Origin: Parabacteroides sp. TM07-1AC | GTDB taxonomy: Bacteria; Bacteroidota; Bacteroidia; Bacteroidales; Tannerellaceae | Direction: 5' to 3' | Length of the DNA: 64,000 nt | Assembly (NCBI RefSeq): GCF_003480915.1 | Contig: NZ_QUKD01000004.1 | Location: 62,001-126,000, forward strand | In this document: piece by piece, positions 34,659 to 43,361 of the stretch | Layout of the letters: every line of letters starts with the position of its first letter | How positions within the stretch are numbered: the stretch's first letter is position 1 | Program-made: the position numbers and the translations under genes | Notes under the pieces: generated by a model | The model's input: the letters and a program-made list of their open reading frames with translations, nothing else | What the model was told of the DNA's origin: nothing | Database searches by the model: none

Positions 34659-35549
34659 ATGAGATACATCATCGATTCACGTTATTTCGACGGGACATGC
34701 CTCACGTCGATGTCGGATGACATGCACAGCGACTACGGCGGCGAGACGCTGGAAGCACTGCGCGAAAGGGAGAAGAACCCGTACCTGGTCGCTGTATCAC
34801 CGGTACGCATGACACTGCTTGTGAAGCGTTATACCCGGGCACTTTGCAAGCCCTTCCATGAAATTACGGAGGAACGTTATTACGAACTGCTGGAATGCCT
34901 GCCTCCGGCCCGCATGCAGAGCGACTGGTTCTTTGTCGGGGAACCGTATTACCGAAACCTGTACGCGCTCTGTTTCGAGTCGGACGGCAGGTATTTCCGG
35001 GCGGAACGTCCCATACGTCTTTCCAATGCGGAAATCTACCGCCAGATTCGGGAACACATGGAGAAAGTAAACCTGCATCCCGCCATCGTCAAGAAGGCTT
35101 CCTTTGTCAAATATGTCAATTGGTACAAAAAGACGGTCACCTACATACCGTACTATTTCGAGTATGGAGGTAAAATATATTTCCTGAAGAACCTCGCCAC
35201 TCGGACGGGATCCGAATTTGGCGACCGCCGGGAACGGAACGAGATGGCGGCATTGCTGAGGAACCTGCGCGGAAACCGCTACGAATACTGCACTTTCTAC
35301 TCCCAAAAGAAGGACATCTTCGAGTTTTTTGACTGGCTACGGAAGAACAAATACACGCTGGAAATCCAGGGCGACTTGTTCGACTTTGCGGATGACCGCT
35401 CCCACGTGGACTTTCACGGCAATGTATGCGAGTATTCGGCTGTGTTCCATTACCGCATCTATTCACGCGAGCTTTTTGGCCATATCATTAACCAGCTACG
35501 CACCGTGAAACGGTATCACGCGTGGCATAAAAGGAGGGAAATACGATGA
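34659..35549 (+). CDS. Unknown protein, 296 residues
   Basis: Start MRYIIDSRYF (GTG at 34653 also possible). Mixed alpha/beta, many aromatic residues; segments LLECLPPARMQSDWFFVGE, FEYGGKIYFLKNL and DIFEFFDWLRKNKYTLEIQG. Basic C-terminus. It overlaps the next gene as ATGA. No family recognised. Confidence 0.65.
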   Translation: MRYIIDSRYFDGTCLTSMSDDMHSDYGGETLEALREREKNPYLVAVSPVRMTLLVKRYTRALCKPFHEITEERYYELLECLPPARMQSDWFFVGEPYYRNLYALCFESDGRYFRAERPIRLSNAEIYRQIREHMEKVNLHPAIVKKASFVKYVNWYKKTVTYIPYYFEYGGKIYFLKNLATRTGSEFGDRRERNEMAALLRNLRGNRYEYCTFYSQKKDIFEFFDWLRKNKYTLEIQGDLFDFADDRSHVDFHGNVCEYSAVFHYRIYSRELFGHIINQLRTVKRYHAWHKRREIR

Positions 35550-36004
35550 AAATCTCAAATGAACCTACCCCATACCTCCTGCTCAAGGCAGGAACTGACA
35601 GTGCATGGGATTGCTGCGACTTTGCAATCGTGTACCTGTCAAAAGAGTGGAGACAGACACAGTCCGGCAGGCTGGAAGCCGTCAAGCCATTCAAGGATGA
35701 CATCAGTTTCCAGTCTTTGAACTTTTATGACATATCGGTTGGTTTTTACCAGCCGGACGAGGACGGGATACTGGGCAGCGAGGACTTGCCGGAAGACAAT
35801 AACTGGTGCTTCGTGGAACTGACCGAAACGGAACTGGAAAGGTTGGTTCCGCCGGACAATGTGCTGGTCAGCCATATCTTGGCGGTATTTGCAAACGGGG
35901 AAGCCAGATACCGGGCGTACGGCAAACATACCGACGAGCGATTCTATACTGAAAAATTCCCTTTGCAACAGATTTTGGATATACTGGCGAGTCATGAATC
36001 TTAA
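35546..36004 (+). CDS. Unknown acidic protein, 152 residues
   Basis: Acidic and aromatic: CCDFAIVYLSKEW, FYDISVGFYQPDEDG, NNWCFVELTETELERLVP. Likely a single small alpha/beta domain. Translation is coupled to the upstream gene by a 4-base overlap. Confidence 0.65.
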   Translation: MKISNEPTPYLLLKAGTDSAWDCCDFAIVYLSKEWRQTQSGRLEAVKPFKDDISFQSLNFYDISVGFYQPDEDGILGSEDLPEDNNWCFVELTETELERLVPPDNVLVSHILAVFANGEARYRAYGKHTDERFYTEKFPLQQILDILASHES

Positions 36005-36019
36005 AATTTCAAAGCAACT

Positions 36020-36274
36020 ATGACAGAAATCATCAAAACGGACGGAACACGCCAACCCGTGCAGCCAGCCAATGGCTCAGACTTCACGCTGGAGGAGATG
36101 CAGGCGATTGTCGGCGGCTACATCGAACTGGTGGAACTGGACGGGAGCACGACAATGGTCGTCAACGAGGAAGGCAAACTTATCCCTCTGTCCCTCAATC
36201 TTGAAGCGAGCAGGATATTCCGTGCTCATCTCGGTGACGGGTCCGATTACGGATTTTGGAAAATGGACAAGTGA
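36020..36274 (+). CDS. DUF3846 domain protein
   Basis: 84 residues. Shows the DUF3846 pattern: FTLEEMQAIVGGYIELVEL, then MVVNEEGKLIPLSLNLEAS. The family is widespread in phages and conjugative elements; members are small and cytosolic, of unknown function. Confidence 0.8.
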   Translation: MTEIIKTDGTRQPVQPANGSDFTLEEMQAIVGGYIELVELDGSTTMVVNEEGKLIPLSLNLEASRIFRAHLGDGSDYGFWKMDK

Positions 36275-36284
36275 ATGTCGGAAC

Positions 36285-36464
36285 ATGGTACGGATTACAA
36301 AAGACAAGCGGCATGACATTCTCAAAGACGGGATTTGTATCGGGCAAATCTATCTTGCCCGTGCCGAAAGCAGGAAATTAAGATACTGGGCAATCTCTTG
36401 CATGAGTGGAATCGGCTTCAACACTTTCAATGAAGCCCGCAGTTATGCCAAGGATTTCCTTTAA
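36285..36464 (+). CDS. Small unknown protein, 59 residues
   Basis: MVRITKDKRHDILKDG start, then CIGQIYLARAESRKLRYWAI and FNTFNEARSYAKDFL. The pattern (short beta hairpins, then a helix) resembles small single-domain proteins of the array. It fills the gap between two other genes with close spacing. Confidence 0.55.
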   Translation: MVRITKDKRHDILKDGICIGQIYLARAESRKLRYWAISCMSGIGFNTFNEARSYAKDFL

Positions 36465-36476
36465 TAAAAGAATCGC

Positions 36477-36722
36477 ATGAAAAATTGGATACAACAGATG
36501 CTTTTGTGGCGTAAAAAGACGGACAAGGGCAGAATGACACTCGGAAAGGTGCAGAAAGAGTATCGCGAGAATGACGTATGCATGGGAGAACTCCTTGATG
36601 CCCTTCCCGCCGACGGCCTTTCCATAGAGGAAGCTTTCGAGCTGGCTATCACCGCCAAGAAGTGGGCGGACGGAGACCGTTTCTACCGGAGTATCAACGA
36701 TGGAGAACCGGAAGAATTGTAA
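36477..36722 (+). CDS. Small unknown protein, 81 residues
   Basis: Begins MKNWIQQMLLWRKKTD; the rest is acidic and helical (LSIEEAFELAITAKKWADG). No family. 12 bases after the preceding gene. Confidence 0.6.
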   Translation: MKNWIQQMLLWRKKTDKGRMTLGKVQKEYRENDVCMGELLDALPADGLSIEEAFELAITAKKWADGDRFYRSINDGEPEEL

Positions 36723-36750
36723 GGTAAATAACAATAAACAATAATGACAA

Positions 36751-37398
36751 ATGAGCAGATATGATTTTATAAGATTCGGCGGCTTTGTCAACTGGGCGGA
36801 CGAGGACACGGACACGTTCCGGAAAATGAAAGTCTGCCTGCCGGTAAAGGAGCCTGTCGAAGATGACACGAAAATAGGACTGATTTCCACGGACGAGGAC
36901 AATCCGGAAGAAATCGCGGTTTCCTATTCCGTCAGGGCAGCCGAACTCATCCCTTGGACGGACTCATTCCAGGAAGGATACTGGAAAGCCCTGATAGTGG
37001 CAGAGGCAAACGGAGCAGGCACGGACGTATTGCTGCCCATGCTCAAAGATGCCGGACTATGCCTGATGGAATGTGTCTTCCTGATGCTCCGGAGCGATGC
37101 CTGCAAACTGTTTCCGGTCCTGTGCCGGCTGTTCCCGGAAGTGGAGGAAATGTTTGAGATTATCACATGGAATGACAGGGAATATTTTGTCAGGGAACTG
37201 ACGCTGTTCCGTGGAACGGGCGGGGAATACAAAACCCTAGTCTCTGTAACGGGTCTGCAAGACGTGCTGGTCGGCAAAGACGGCGCACCCATATCGGACG
37301 AGGCGGAGGCCGTGGACCGGAAAATCTGCTATTACTTCACGGACGAGGAGTTCCTGCTGCCGGAAGAGCGGCTTGTAGCCCTTGCGGAGGATGCGTGA
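36751..37398 (+). CDS. Unknown acidic protein, 215 residues
   Basis: Highly acidic (DEDTDTF, STDEDNPEE). Contains a hydrophobic helical core (LLPMLKDAGLCLMECVFLML, LFPVLCRLFPEVEEMFEII). Four Cys, no finger spacing. No recognised domain. Confidence 0.6.
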   Translation: MSRYDFIRFGGFVNWADEDTDTFRKMKVCLPVKEPVEDDTKIGLISTDEDNPEEIAVSYSVRAAELIPWTDSFQEGYWKALIVAEANGAGTDVLLPMLKDAGLCLMECVFLMLRSDACKLFPVLCRLFPEVEEMFEIITWNDREYFVRELTLFRGTGGEYKTLVSVTGLQDVLVGKDGAPISDEAEAVDRKICYYFTDEEFLLPEERLVALAEDA

Positions 37399-37411
37399 GA
37401 AATCATAATGT

Positions 37412-38080
37412 ATGTACAAAGACCAGAAAATGAATAAAAGAATGAACAAACAGCAAACCACTCCCGTTACCGACACTTTTAAGGGGATGCTACTTATGTC
37501 AATGGGTGTCCCTGTAGGAAACATCCGTCCCTACCGTTTGAAGTCGGCACCTTCCTGCCTCGGCGGTTTCGAGCGCATGAGCGTAGCGGCAGCACGAGCC
37601 TCGGGAATGGATATCCCGGAGACGGAGAAAGAGAACGATGAAGTTTACATATGCCGCTTGGGACCCGCCGTCTTCCATAAATGGATGCCTGTCTGGATGT
37701 TCGAAACCGCTTTCGAACCGGTTCCCGAGCAGAGACGCGGTGACCGCATCCGAACACTTACGGAAGAGATGAACAACCATCACGTGGCGGAGAAAGCCCT
37801 GAATGAAAAATGTTACGCCCTGTCCGTGGAGCTGCTTTCCGAGTGTGGCGGCAGCCTTGATGACAACGGTGAACAATCCTCGACCTATCTCCATGTTGTG
37901 GACCGTGACCCCGTGGAACTGGTCATCACGAACGCGTCGCTCCGGAAAGACGGGAAAATCTTCATCATGGGTTACAGTTACTACACGGGCGAGGAGTACG
38001 AGCAGGAATGTGACGTAGAATCCGGCATGGACATACTGAATTTTATCCTTTCCCAAAAAAGTTTTGAGTGCTATGAATGA
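37412..38080 (+). CDS. Unknown protein coupled to the reverse transcriptase
   Basis: 222 residues (37430 is an alternative start). Contains GMLLMSMGVPVGNIRPY, YICRLGPAVFHKWMPVWMF and a beta-rich C-terminal half (KIFIMGYSYYTGEEYEQE). Its stop overlaps the ATG of the reverse transcriptase by 8 bases, so the two are probably made together and may act together. No family recognised. Confidence 0.6.
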   Translation: MYKDQKMNKRMNKQQTTPVTDTFKGMLLMSMGVPVGNIRPYRLKSAPSCLGGFERMSVAAARASGMDIPETEKENDEVYICRLGPAVFHKWMPVWMFETAFEPVPEQRRGDRIRTLTEEMNNHHVAEKALNEKCYALSVELLSECGGSLDDNGEQSSTYLHVVDRDPVELVITNASLRKDGKIFIMGYSYYTGEEYEQECDVESGMDILNFILSQKSFECYE

Positions 38081-39335
38081 AGACAAGATATTGCAAATGT
38101 TCTTCGACATAGGCCAGTGGACGAAGGCCATTGAGAAAGGCGTGCTGAAAGACATTAGGAAAGACCAACTTATTCGGCTGACCGACGAGCATACCCGTAT
38201 GGCGATGGCCTATGCCATGCGCCGGGGAAAGTACGAGATTTCCCCTCCCCACACGGCGCAGATACCCAAGGACAACGGTGAGTTCCGCACAGTGTACGTA
38301 AACGAGCCGATGGACCGCGTAGTACTGGGTATCGCCAACGACCTGCTCTTCGAGTTGATGCCGGAGATGCTGCACTCTTCGTGCAAGTCCTACCAGACCG
38401 GTATAGGGTGCGGCAAGGTAGTTACGGAAGTCAGCCACCGGATGACAGAAACCGGCAATAGCGGCTGTCTGGGCTGGAAGTCCGACCTTTCCAAATACTT
38501 CGACAGTGTTCCGATACGGTTCATCGACGAGGCGTTCGACAAGGTGGAGGCCAAACACGGCCAGTCTGCCCTGATAGACGTACTTAGGAAATATTACCAC
38601 TCGGACCTCTATTTCGATGAAGATAACCGGTTGCAAAGCAAGTATCAATCCTTGAAACAGGGTTGTGCTGTGGCTAGCTGGCTGGCGGATGTACTGCTCT
38701 ACGACCTAGACAGGGAACTGTCACAAATGAACGGCTACTACGTCCGGTATTCCGACGATATGCTTTTTATCGGCAAGGATTATGAAAAAGCGATGGACAC
38801 ACTCCAAAAACGCCTGGAAGATAAATCCATGAAGCTAAATCCCAAGAAAGTGGAATACCTGGCAGCCGATGTCTGGTTCAAGTTCTTAGGATTCAGTATC
38901 AAGGGCGGCATGGTCTCGCTCTCGTCATCACGCATCAAGACCTTCCAGCACGAGATCGAGCGGCGGACAATCCGCTGCCGGGACACGACACTGGCAAAAG
39001 CCGTGGACGCCGTGAACCGTTACCTGTACAAGGGCGAGTTCAGCTGGGCGATACAGGTATTGCCGGTCTGTAATGTGAAGAGTGACCTCAACGAGCTGAA
39101 CAAGTTCGTGATGGACTGCTTTAGAGCCATTCAGACGGGCAGGTGCAAGATCGGCGGTCTGGGATATGTCCGAACCAAACCGGATGGCTGCATCGTCCGG
39201 GGACGGGGACGCAACGTGAAGGCCAACCGCGATAAAACAGACCGGGACATACCGGGTTACCTGACTGTCGGCTGCATGCGTAACGCCCTTCTGACCAGCC
39301 GGGCGGTGTACAACACGCTGGTGGCATCGCTATAA
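38073..39335 (+). CDS. Reverse transcriptase of unassigned class
   Basis: 420 residues from ATG 38073. All RT blocks are present: IPKDNGEFRTVYVNEPMDR, GCGKVV, GWKSDLSKYFDSV (first catalytic Asp), LKQGCAVASWLAD, YVRYSDDMLF (YXDD), LNPKKVEYL and FKFLGF. The block-4 QG is unlike diversity-generating RTs, no retron VTG motif is seen, and no intron maturase X, D or HNH domain follows. The C-terminus has a basic tract (VRGRGRNVKANRDKTDRD). It is directly followed by about 870 bases of structured non-coding sequence. Defence or template-specific synthesis is plausible, not shown. Confidence 0.85.
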   Translation: MNEDKILQMFFDIGQWTKAIEKGVLKDIRKDQLIRLTDEHTRMAMAYAMRRGKYEISPPHTAQIPKDNGEFRTVYVNEPMDRVVLGIANDLLFELMPEMLHSSCKSYQTGIGCGKVVTEVSHRMTETGNSGCLGWKSDLSKYFDSVPIRFIDEAFDKVEAKHGQSALIDVLRKYYHSDLYFDEDNRLQSKYQSLKQGCAVASWLADVLLYDLDRELSQMNGYYVRYSDDMLFIGKDYEKAMDTLQKRLEDKSMKLNPKKVEYLAADVWFKFLGFSIKGGMVSLSSSRIKTFQHEIERRTIRCRDTTLAKAVDAVNRYLYKGEFSWAIQVLPVCNVKSDLNELNKFVMDCFRAIQTGRCKIGGLGYVRTKPDGCIVRGRGRNVKANRDKTDRDIPGYLTVGCMRNALLTSRAVYNTLVASL

Positions 39336-40204
39336 GTTACGCCGGGCACACGGCAGAACGGGTGGACGGGCAGGCTATTCAACGTTACAGGCTTATAACC
39401 AGAATCCATATCGAGATTAACCGGTCTAACACCCGGTTAATCCCATCTCGATTCTGGCTGCGCCTGTAATGTATCGGGAAATTAAAGTCATGTGCCGTCT
39501 GTCCCGCACCCGTTACCGGAGCACACCGGGAAAGTTCAAGGAATAGGTTTGGGCATCCCGCGTACCAACGTCTTCTTTCCGAGTCTGAAGGCGGCTGACC
39601 GTCGCCTTCGGACTCCGCAGAAGACCCATACGCGGGATACATCGGAAGCATAAAGCCATGTGCCGGTATTATGAGAACTTTCAGTCTTTTCCAGCACGGG
39701 AACGTGCGGTTCGGGGGAATGGATTCAGCCTGCTGTCCCCGATAAGCCCGTCTCGCGCCGTCGTATCCCTAACGTTATACGACGGCGCCATTCCGGCTTC
39801 CGCCACAGCAGACATCGGACCTGTAAAGGAACGTGCCGGCATTCCGGGAACCGCAAAAAGAACAGCACAGGGCAAAGGGGGCAAGGCCGGGATTTCAACA
39901 GAGCCGCAATTCACACGGCTGGAGCCTGTGTCATCTCCTGCTAACACGACAGATGACACAGGTTCCAGCTGTACTCGCGGCCCGTATCAGGTTTTTAAAG
40001 GGATGTGCCGTCCGGATGAGTCCCCTGAACAGAAGGTAGCGCGACCGCATATGCACGAGGGACCCAAATTCAAGATACAGTATTCAAGCTTGGTCCTGAG
40101 CCAGGCAACTACCTGGTTCAGGACCGAAGTCCTACTGTATTTATCAGGACTATAAAGATACGCGCTAGGGGTTTGAGTGCCATTAATTGTAAACAGGTGA
40201 GAAA
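39336..40204 (+). ncRNA. Highly structured RNA downstream of the reverse transcriptase
   Basis: No gene; at least five long hairpins. (1) 39385-39469, three stacked stems TTACAGGC, CCAGAATC and GATTAACCGG with exact partners. (2) 39555-39638, stems ATCCCGCGTA (10 bp), GTCTTCT (7 bp) and GAGTCTGAAGGCG (13 bp, one G-T). (3) 39755-39788, GCGCCGTCGTAT, 12 bp. (4) 39918-39969, a 19-bp stem with one G-T. (5) 40075-40140, ATACAGTA plus GGTCCTGAGCCAGG, 14 bp with one G-T. Smaller: GCACG-GGAA-CGTGC near 39694. Such density suggests a functional RNA, possibly template or cofactor for the RT. Confidence 0.7.
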
Positions 40205-40684
40205 ATGGAAGATATTTACCGAGAAACCGTCACCGCCATAGAGAACGGCGCAAATTTCCGGATTGATTTCCAGTCCAGAAGTTTAAAAGTAAACGGGAGA
40301 CACATGATACGGAACGGCAGGTATGATGGCGCTCCGTGGTTGCCGGAGTACGGCTGCGGGGATTTTTTCACGGATGTGGAGGAGCTGTACCGCCGCTATA
40401 AACATTCGATACCATCGGAGCGCAGCCAGAGCAAGTCCCGCCGGTATTTCATGGCATTGCCCGAAAGTGACCTCGAGGACGGGGACATGCTGTACGGGCA
40501 ACACCGGGATACCGCGCAATTCGAGCTGGAATTCTATATCCTCTGCCGGATTATAGGCGGGTTCACATGGAATCCCGAAACGATGGGCAAATGGTTCTGG
40601 CAAAGCGAAAAAGACAAGGACCTGGTGATACTCAGAAAATGGGTGGAACCCGGAAGTAATCAACTATTAACAAATTCACAATGA
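40205..40684 (+). CDS. Unknown protein, 159 residues
   Basis: Begins MEDIYRETVTAIENGANFRIDFQ... with KSLKVNGRH-like repeats of beta structure, then YGCGDFFTDVEELYRRY and a helix (AQFELEFYILCRIIGG). Its ATG follows the structured RNA by about 60 bases; the next gene overlaps as ATGA. No family recognised. Confidence 0.65.
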   Translation: MEDIYRETVTAIENGANFRIDFQSRSLKVNGRHMIRNGRYDGAPWLPEYGCGDFFTDVEELYRRYKHSIPSERSQSKSRRYFMALPESDLEDGDMLYGQHRDTAQFELEFYILCRIIGGFTWNPETMGKWFWQSEKDKDLVILRKWVEPGSNQLLTNSQ

Positions 40685-41769
40685 GCAGAAAGAAACAAGA
40701 AACAAAAGTCCTGTGCCCCGGATGCGGCACGGAATTCGCCATCGCGGACAAGGAATTTGCCGCCACGGGCACCGTTATCGGCAAGAATTCGGATTTGGGC
40801 ACCGTCTATCCGGTGGTGGCCGGCCATAATTCTCCCGCCGGACTTCCCAAAGGGGCGCGGGAGCGTATCGAGGCACTCCGCGGTGCCGGTGTGGACGTGA
40901 GCTGCCTGTTCGCCATGCAGGGAGCCGAGGGCGGCGAGTATATCGCCTCCAACAAAGACGGGAAACTTACCATCCTGGATGACAACGACCCGATATTCGG
41001 CAGCATCATGGCACAGGGTACCGTTCCCAACAACCGACTCTTCCGCCGGTGGGTCATGGCACAAATGTTCCATATGATGTCATACACGCATTACCGTGAA
41101 AAAGAGCCGGCAGGGGTGACCGAGATGATTCACCGGAAAGGCTATGATTACCAGTGGAAAATGCTCTTGAACGAGCTGCACGCCCAGATGAAGATGGAAC
41201 ACAAGGACATCACGGGTTTTGCCGAGAGAAACCGCTGGTTCAACCGTGATGTGGTTTTGGCCATCGCGAGCGACTATGTCAACGCGCTGAAAAAACACGT
41301 GGGCAACCTGGAAACAAGAAAATGCAAGGGAGTTCCCTACAAGCGTATACACGGCCGTAATATTTTCGTGGAGGACCTGCAATCCAAACTGTACTACCCG
41401 CTTTCCATCGCGATAACCCACATCAGGCACGCGTTGGACGCCACACAGCTTTACAACGCGGTCAGACAGTTCAATGACCGTCGTATCCGGCTGCCATGGG
41501 GCACTCCTCAAAGCAAGGCATGGATGGATGCCTATAAGGGAGCCGGGGCGTTCTTTACCATGCAGAACCTGATTCGTTTCCACGGTTGCACGGCTGTCAA
41601 TGACCGGGGTCGGCGTCTGGACAAGTACCAGTCACTGGCGTTCCTGTCAGCCAAGGCGGAAGAGTATAAAAACGGAGAAGGCTGGCGGTTGCTGGCAGTC
41701 CTGAAAAAAATGCTGGCGGACAACAATATCAACATCAAAAAGAAGATGGCGGCATGGCGTAAGAAATAG
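40681..41769 (+). CDS. Zinc-ribbon protein, 362 residues
   Basis: N-terminal half zinc ribbon (CPGCGTEFAIADKEF; only one CxxC pair, so the second ligand pair may be distant). The body is helical and basic: FRRWVMAQMFHMMSYTHYREKE, YDYQWKMLLNELHAQMKM, YPLSIAITHIRHALDATQLY. Basic C-terminus (NINIKKKMAAWRKK). Likely nucleic-acid binding. Family not recognised. Confidence 0.65.
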   Translation: MSRKKQETKVLCPGCGTEFAIADKEFAATGTVIGKNSDLGTVYPVVAGHNSPAGLPKGARERIEALRGAGVDVSCLFAMQGAEGGEYIASNKDGKLTILDDNDPIFGSIMAQGTVPNNRLFRRWVMAQMFHMMSYTHYREKEPAGVTEMIHRKGYDYQWKMLLNELHAQMKMEHKDITGFAERNRWFNRDVVLAIASDYVNALKKHVGNLETRKCKGVPYKRIHGRNIFVEDLQSKLYYPLSIAITHIRHALDATQLYNAVRQFNDRRIRLPWGTPQSKAWMDAYKGAGAFFTMQNLIRFHGCTAVNDRGRRLDKYQSLAFLSAKAEEYKNGEGWRLLAVLKKMLADNNINIKKKMAAWRKK

Positions 41770-41831
41770 GCCGTCATCTCCATCCGCCCGGTAGGCGGCA
41801 CGGTGTGGCGGGTCAGAATAAATTAGTACTC

Positions 41832-41889
41832 CCTCCATTGAAATGATGCTCATCCCTGTTAACACAAGATGAGCATCTTTCAATGGAGG
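41832..41889. repeat. 22-bp hairpin with a conserved loop
   Basis: A near-perfect inverted repeat (left arm 41832-41854, right arm 41868-41889, one bulged T) with loop CCTGTTAACACAA. The loop is almost the same as that of the 19-bp hairpin at 39918-39969 (CCTGCTAACACGAC). There is no T run, so a simple terminator is unlikely. It lies in the 202-base gap between 41769 and 41972. Confidence 0.75.
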
Positions 41890-41971
41890 CATTACATCGA
41901 AAACGTAAAGAGATGCCCCTGTTTGACGACCACACCGCTATTCTAATCAAAACGACATAATCCTTTATACG

Positions 41972-42157
41972 ATGAGCAAGAAACAACTACGACGCAGGGC
42001 CTACCTGCTGTACCGGTTACGAAAACAGGGTATCCGATGCCTGACACGTTGCCGGACCATCTTCTACCCTTACGGGGAGGATCCTAAATCAGTACCGCAG
42101 ATCTGCAGCCTGATAAGCGAATTCCATTTCCATGTCCAGTTTGAAATACCCGCCTGA
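41972..42157 (+). CDS. Small basic protein, 61 residues
   Basis: Very basic start (SKKQLRRRAYLLYRLRKQG), then Cys-Leu-Thr-Arg-Cys and FYPYGEDPKSVPQICSLISE. Could be DNA- or RNA-binding. It overlaps the following small frame by 26 bases. Coding status moderately supported by array position. Confidence 0.45.
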   Translation: MSKKQLRRRAYLLYRLRKQGIRCLTRCRTIFYPYGEDPKSVPQICSLISEFHFHVQFEIPA

Positions 42158-42311
42158 CATGAAACCGGGAGACATTGCAACGCTGAAAGTGCCCTACAAG
42201 GGCTATCGCCGTATAGAGCTGTTGGAACGGCTCCAATACACCTGGCTGGTACGCATCTGCGAGAGCGGGAAGGAGATCGAGGTCTATGAAGACGAGTTCG
42301 AAACGGATTAA
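42132..42311 (+). CDS. Small protein, 59 residues
   Basis: MSSLKYPPDMKPGDIATLKV start, followed by YRRIELLERLQYTWLVRI and CESGKEIEVYEDEFETD. This is a compact SH3-like beta barrel pattern (KPGD..., W.V.....G.E..V). The gene ends 12 bases before the next ATG. Confidence 0.55.
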   Translation: MSSLKYPPDMKPGDIATLKVPYKGYRRIELLERLQYTWLVRICESGKEIEVYEDEFETD

Positions 42312-42323
42312 AGGCACGGAACA

Positions 42324-42611
42324 ATGAAAGGAGAACAACAGGAAGAACGCATACCGAACTTTATCGGCAATGCCGTCATTATCCTCACAGCCGCCCATCT
42401 GGGCTGCGAGGTGGAGATGCTCGCCACCGCACAGGAGGTGTGGCGGACGAAACGCCTGCCCGAGGCGATACTGCTGGGCATGTACGAAAAGGCCGCATGC
42501 GATGCCGTGTCGGCTGTCCGGAAGAGAGGTCTGGCGGAACAGGCTGACCGTCTCGGAGAGATATTTTACAGGACGGGGGAATTTCCCCCGCCGGAAGAAG
42601 ACAATACATAA
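42324..42611 (+). CDS. Small unknown protein, 95 residues
   Basis: Helical: NFIGNAVIILTAAHLGCEVEM, EVWRTKRLPEAILLGMYEKAA, and an acidic end (FPPPEEDNT). No family. Confidence 0.6.
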   Translation: MKGEQQEERIPNFIGNAVIILTAAHLGCEVEMLATAQEVWRTKRLPEAILLGMYEKAACDAVSAVRKRGLAEQADRLGEIFYRTGEFPPPEEDNT

Positions 42612-42624
42612 AAAGGAGTAACAA

Positions 42625-43350
42625 ATGAAAACAAGGACTTTTCAGGAAATATATGATTTCTGCCGTACGGACGATACCTACCGGAGCTATTTCGAGGCAT
42701 CGGACGAGTCCCGCATTACCGGAGCAAGGGCAAGAAAGTACTATTACGGCGACATCCGCCGAGGCCAGTGCCGCGTGGGGACATTCATCTACTGCCAGTC
42801 GATGCGGCAGCTTGAAAGGTTCCTCGAGGGCGCAAGGCAGGACCACTACATCCATGTTGACCCGCCGGCCTGCCGGGAAGTGAGCCTCAAGGACGATATG
42901 TTCCCCGGCCAGACCGCCTATATCGTGGTACATGTCAGGAGGCAGGGTGTGCAGATTGAAATCGAACACCCGTTGCATGGTGGATGGGTGCATTTCACGG
43001 CACGCTCCCACCGTCCCTTCACCAGGGAGGGAATCATAGCCGAGGCGAAGTCCTACATTGACAGCCACATCCTGCTGGCACCGGGAAGATACCGGGACTT
43101 GCAGCTGGAACATATGGTTTCCAAGGAACAGTTCCCCGCATGGTACAGGCAGTATAAAATGAGGCTGCACGACCGGGCGGAAGCCGAACATCGGGATATG
43201 GTGGACAGATACAGGCACAGGAACGACCTTACCTACGGAGAAGCCCGTGACATGCTCGCGGCTTCGGGTATATTCTTCGACCTGAACTGCGACGAGTTCG
43301 AGCGGGACGAGATTACGGAACAATTTGTAAGACTTTGTAACAAAACATAA
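42625..43350 (+). CDS. Unknown protein, 241 residues
   Basis: Begins MKTRTFQEIYDFCRTDD. Beta-rich centre (GQTAYIVVHVRRQGVQIEIE), basic helical C-terminus (YRQYKMRLHDRAEAEHRDM, RHRNDLTYGEARDML). A GGAG stands 11 bases before the start. No recognised family. Confidence 0.65.
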   Translation: MKTRTFQEIYDFCRTDDTYRSYFEASDESRITGARARKYYYGDIRRGQCRVGTFIYCQSMRQLERFLEGARQDHYIHVDPPACREVSLKDDMFPGQTAYIVVHVRRQGVQIEIEHPLHGGWVHFTARSHRPFTREGIIAEAKSYIDSHILLAPGRYRDLQLEHMVSKEQFPAWYRQYKMRLHDRAEAEHRDMVDRYRHRNDLTYGEARDMLAASGIFFDLNCDEFERDEITEQFVRLCNKT

Positions 43351-43361
43351 TACCCAGGCAA

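Noticed and set aside
38073..39335. Diversity-generating retroelement
   Set aside because: RT block 4 reads QGCAVAS rather than the DGR-type motif, and no template/variable repeat pair with adenine changes was noticed in the window.
39658..40155. 165-residue open frame downstream of the reverse transcriptase
   Set aside because: It runs through several perfect hairpins, has a low-complexity composition without any domain and is best explained as chance in a structured RNA region.
39336..40204. Group II intron ribozyme around the RT
   Set aside because: ACGTGCGGTTCG near 39701 recalls domain V, but no matching 5' strand, no 5' GTGYG-like intron start before the RT, and the RT overlaps its upstream gene and lacks maturase domains.
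41832..41889. Integron-type attC site
   Set aside because: It has an extrahelical base and TAAC/GTTA letters, but these are in the loop rather than at the outer ends of the stem, and no integron integrase is present.
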